Part shown: one piece after another, positions 35,231 to 37,210 of the stretch | How the letters are laid out: every line of letters starts with the position of its first letter | How positions within the stretch are numbered: position 1 is the stretch's first letter | Assembly: GCA_016195725.1 (NCBI GenBank) | Contig: JACPZB010000021.1 | Location: 1-37,210 of the forward strand | Direction of reading: 5' to 3' | Length of the DNA: 37,210 bases | Source: Deltaproteobacteria bacterium | GTDB taxonomy: Bacteria; Desulfobacterota; GWC2-55-46; UBA9637 | Made by a program: the position numbers and the translations under genes | The notes under the pieces: model-generated | The model's input: only the letters and a program-made list of their open reading frames with translations | Database searches by the model: none | What the model was told of the DNA's origin: nothing

Positions 35231-36613
35231 TTACAAACCATATTCCTTTATCTTATACAAAAGCGCCCTGTGGCTTATCTCTAATAGTTCCGCCGCCTTT
35301 GTCTTGTTGCCGTTTGTCATCTCAAGGGCTTTTTTTATGAACTCTTTTTCAAGCTCTTCTTCCGCCCTTTTGATTGAGAGTTCCGCCCCTTGACCCTTGA
35401 CCCTTGACCCTTGACCCGTTTCTTTTAAAAACGGCAGGCTGTCGGCTTTGATTACATCACCCTCGGCCAGTATCACCGCCCTTTCAATCACATTCTCCAG
35501 TTCCCGCACATTCCCGGGCCATGAGTAATTGCTCAAATGATTCATGGTCTCTTCGTCAACGGTCTTTATCTTTTTACCAAACTTTTTTGCATAACGGCTT
35601 ATAAAATGGTTTATAAGGAACGGAATATCACCATGCCTCTCCCGCAAGGGAGGAAGCTTTATCGGTACGACATTGAGCCTGTAAAAAAGGTCTTCCCTGA
35701 AATTGCCTTTTCTAATCTCTTCTGTCAGGTCTTTGGCAGTCGCCGCGATCACCCTTACATCAATCTTTTTAGATTTTGAATCCCCCAGCCGTCGCAGCTC
35801 TCCTTCCTGAAGAACCCTCAACAGCTTTACCTGCAATTCCTTTGGAAGCTCGCCTATTTCATCTAAAAACATAGTCCCTGCATCTGCTTCTTCAAAAAGG
35901 CCCGGCTTATTTCTTACAGCGTCAGTAAATGCGCCTTTGACATGACCGAAGAGCTCGCTCTCCAGAAGATTTTCAGGGATTGCGCCGCAATTTACTGCAA
36001 TAAACGGCCTATCCCTTCTAATACCATTATAATGGAGCGCCCTGGCTATAAGTTCCTTTCCAGTGCCGCTCTCACCGGTTATAAGTATGGTTGTATTATA
36101 ATCCGCCACCTTCTTTATAAGTTTAAATATTTCAAGCAGTTGCTGGTTTTCTGTTATAATATTCTTAAGGTCATATTCTTGCTCGGCAATATGTTTAAAT
36201 CTCGCATTTTCCCGTTTAAGACTTTCCCTCTCTTCCGCCTTCTTTAACGTAAGGATTATCTCATCGGCCTTGAACGGCTTTGATATGTAATCATATGCGC
36301 CAAGCCTCATACATTCAATTGCAGTGTCAATTGTGCCGTAGGCGGACATCATGATGACAACCCCCCCACCCCTGCCCTCCCCCTCAAGGGGGGAGGGTGA
36401 GGGAGGGGGTGACTTGAGTCTCTTGAGAAATTCCATCCCGTCCATGCCCGGCATTTTTATATCGCAGAGGATGAAGTCAAAATCATCCTTTTCCAATACC
36501 TTCAATGCCTGAGCGCCGCCTTCCACAGACGCCGCATCGTAGCCTTCCTTTTTTAAAATTATGGAAAGCATGTGGCGCATGGATTCTTCGTCGTCAATGA
36601 TTAGAATTCTCAT
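35231..36613 (-). CDS. Sigma-54-dependent response regulator (NtrC/PilR-like)
   Basis: Receiver domain RILIIDDEESMRHML; AAA+ GESGTGKELIARALHYNG, ELFGHVKGAFTDA; Fis-type HTH NGNKTKAAELLEISHRALLYKIKEYGL. Confidence 0.95.
   Translation of the reverse strand: MRILIIDDEESMRHMLSIILKKEGYDAASVEGGAQALKVLEKDDFDFILCDIKMPGMDGMEFLKRLKSPPPSPSPLEGEGRGGGVVIMMSAYGTIDTAIECMRLGAYDYISKPFKADEIILTLKKAEERESLKRENARFKHIAEQEYDLKNIITENQQLLEIFKLIKKVADYNTTILITGESGTGKELIARALHYNGIRRDRPFIAVNCGAIPENLLESELFGHVKGAFTDAVRNKPGLFEEADAGTMFLDEIGELPKELQVKLLRVLQEGELRRLGDSKSKKIDVRVIAATAKDLTEEIRKGNFREDLFYRLNVVPIKLPPLRERHGDIPFLINHFISRYAKKFGKKIKTVDEETMNHLSNYSWPGNVRELENVIERAVILAEGDVIKADSLPFLKETGQGSRVKGQGAELSIKRAEEELEKEFIKKALEMTNGNKTKAAELLEISHRALLYKIKEYGL
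35390..35417. repeat. Intragenic heptamer array (TTGACCC)4 in the sigma-54 regulator
   Basis: ttgacccttgacccttgacccttgaccc, encoding GQGSRVKGQG. Confidence 0.95.
36361..36413. repeat. GC-rich imperfect palindrome inserted in the receiver-domain coding region
   Basis: CACCCCTGCCCTCCCCCTCAAGGGGGGAGGGTGAGGGAGGGGGTG, encoding SPPPSPSPLEGEGRGGGV. Confidence 0.85.
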
Positions 36614-36625
36614 AAAGTTTATTGG

Positions 36626-36677
36626 TAGCCGCAGGCTTTAGCCTGCGTATTTTTACGCAACCTAAAGGTTGCGGCTA
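36626..36677. repeat. REP/BIME-like inverted palindrome pair, same family as 1320-1378
   Basis: GTAGCCGCAGGCTTTAGCCTGCGtatttttACGCAACCTAAAGGTTGCGGCTAC. Confidence 0.8.
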
Positions 36678-37210
36678 CATGGCAAAATCACCTCAAAGGT
36701 CGTCCCCTTCCCCAATTCGCTCTTCACCTTTATATCCCCGCCGTATGCCTGTATTATGCCAAGAGATAGTGTAAGTCCCAGGCCTGTTCCTTTTCCTTGG
36801 TCTTTGGTGGTAAAAAACGGATCGAATATCTTATCAATGTCGGATTGTGCAATACCCTTGCCTGTATCAGTCACAGAGATTTTAATATATGCACGCTCTG
36901 GAATATGACTGCGCACAGCCGAAAAATCTTTATTCAGTGTATCATCCTTTCTTCTTCTCGAACTCTTATCCTGTTCCGACAGAACAATTTCAGATGTTTC
37001 CACCCTTATTATTCCTCCCCCTTCCATTGCATCTTTTGCATTCAGGAAAAGGTTGAGCAGAACCTGTTGAAGCATACCTTCATCCATAAGGATGTGTTGA
37101 ATACCCTGATCAAACTTCATATCAAACGATATAACACTGCCTGAAAATTGAGGCAAGAGCAGTTGGGTGGAGTCTTTGACCACCCTGTTGACATCAACGT
37201 CCTGCAAGGC
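36662..37210 (-). CDS. Sensor histidine kinase, C-terminal part (5' end outside the window)
   Basis: HATPase_c N-box LLNLFLNAKDAMEGGGIIRVET, VTDTGKGIAQSDIDKIFDPFFTTKDQGKGTGLGLTLSLGIIQAYGGDIKVKSELGKGTTFEVILP. Confidence 0.93.
   Translation of the reverse strand, partial: ALQDVDVNRVVKDSTQLLLPQFSGSVISFDMKFDQGIQHILMDEGMLQQVLLNLFLNAKDAMEGGGIIRVETSEIVLSEQDKSSRRRKDDTLNKDFSAVRSHIPERAYIKISVTDTGKGIAQSDIDKIFDPFFTTKDQGKGTGLGLTLSLGIIQAYGGDIKVKSELGKGTTFEVILPCSRNL

Overview
The 37.2 kb window is gene-dense, and almost every gene is on the minus strand. In transcription order (right to left) it holds: a two-component pair (partial histidine kinase, sigma-54 response regulator); a minor-pilin cluster (FimT/GspH-like, PilV, PilW, PilX, PilY1-like); a membrane-anchored Ig-like protein; an MNT/HepT toxin-antitoxin pair with an Xre-like regulator; pilMNOPQ; aroC-aroK-aroB; a roadblock/TPR-like protein; an M24 peptidase; accB-accC; a lipoate ligase; a TPR protein; a CCA-adding/poly(A) polymerase-like enzyme; tRNA-Gly(CCC); a ZIP transporter; purB; purC; carA; an uncharacterised ORF; and 5'-partial carB. 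Gene content suggests a Desulfobacterota/Nitrospirota-like bacterium (inference). The most unusual signal is a dense set of more than 20 short tandem arrays, nearly all with a 7-bp period but with different unit sequences (CCYATAR, GTAGANN, TTCTGAC, CTTTGAA, CTGATAA, TTGACCC, TTGCATC, GTRAACW and others). They sit between genes, often as inverted pairs around a short spacer. They also lie in frame inside conserved genes (aroC three times, lplA, the response-regulator linker, an 8-bp version in purB) and inside the signal or leader peptides of pilus proteins (PilP, PilQ, PilV, PilX). A four-helix-bundle (23S-IVS/Avd-like) gene within the pil cluster is flanked on both sides by the same arrays, and its stop codon lies inside one. 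pilY1 is flanked by a near-identical ~37-bp inverted copy of one array. GTAG-type REP/BIME palindromes, a MITE-like element and a palindromic insertion in the receiver domain are also present.
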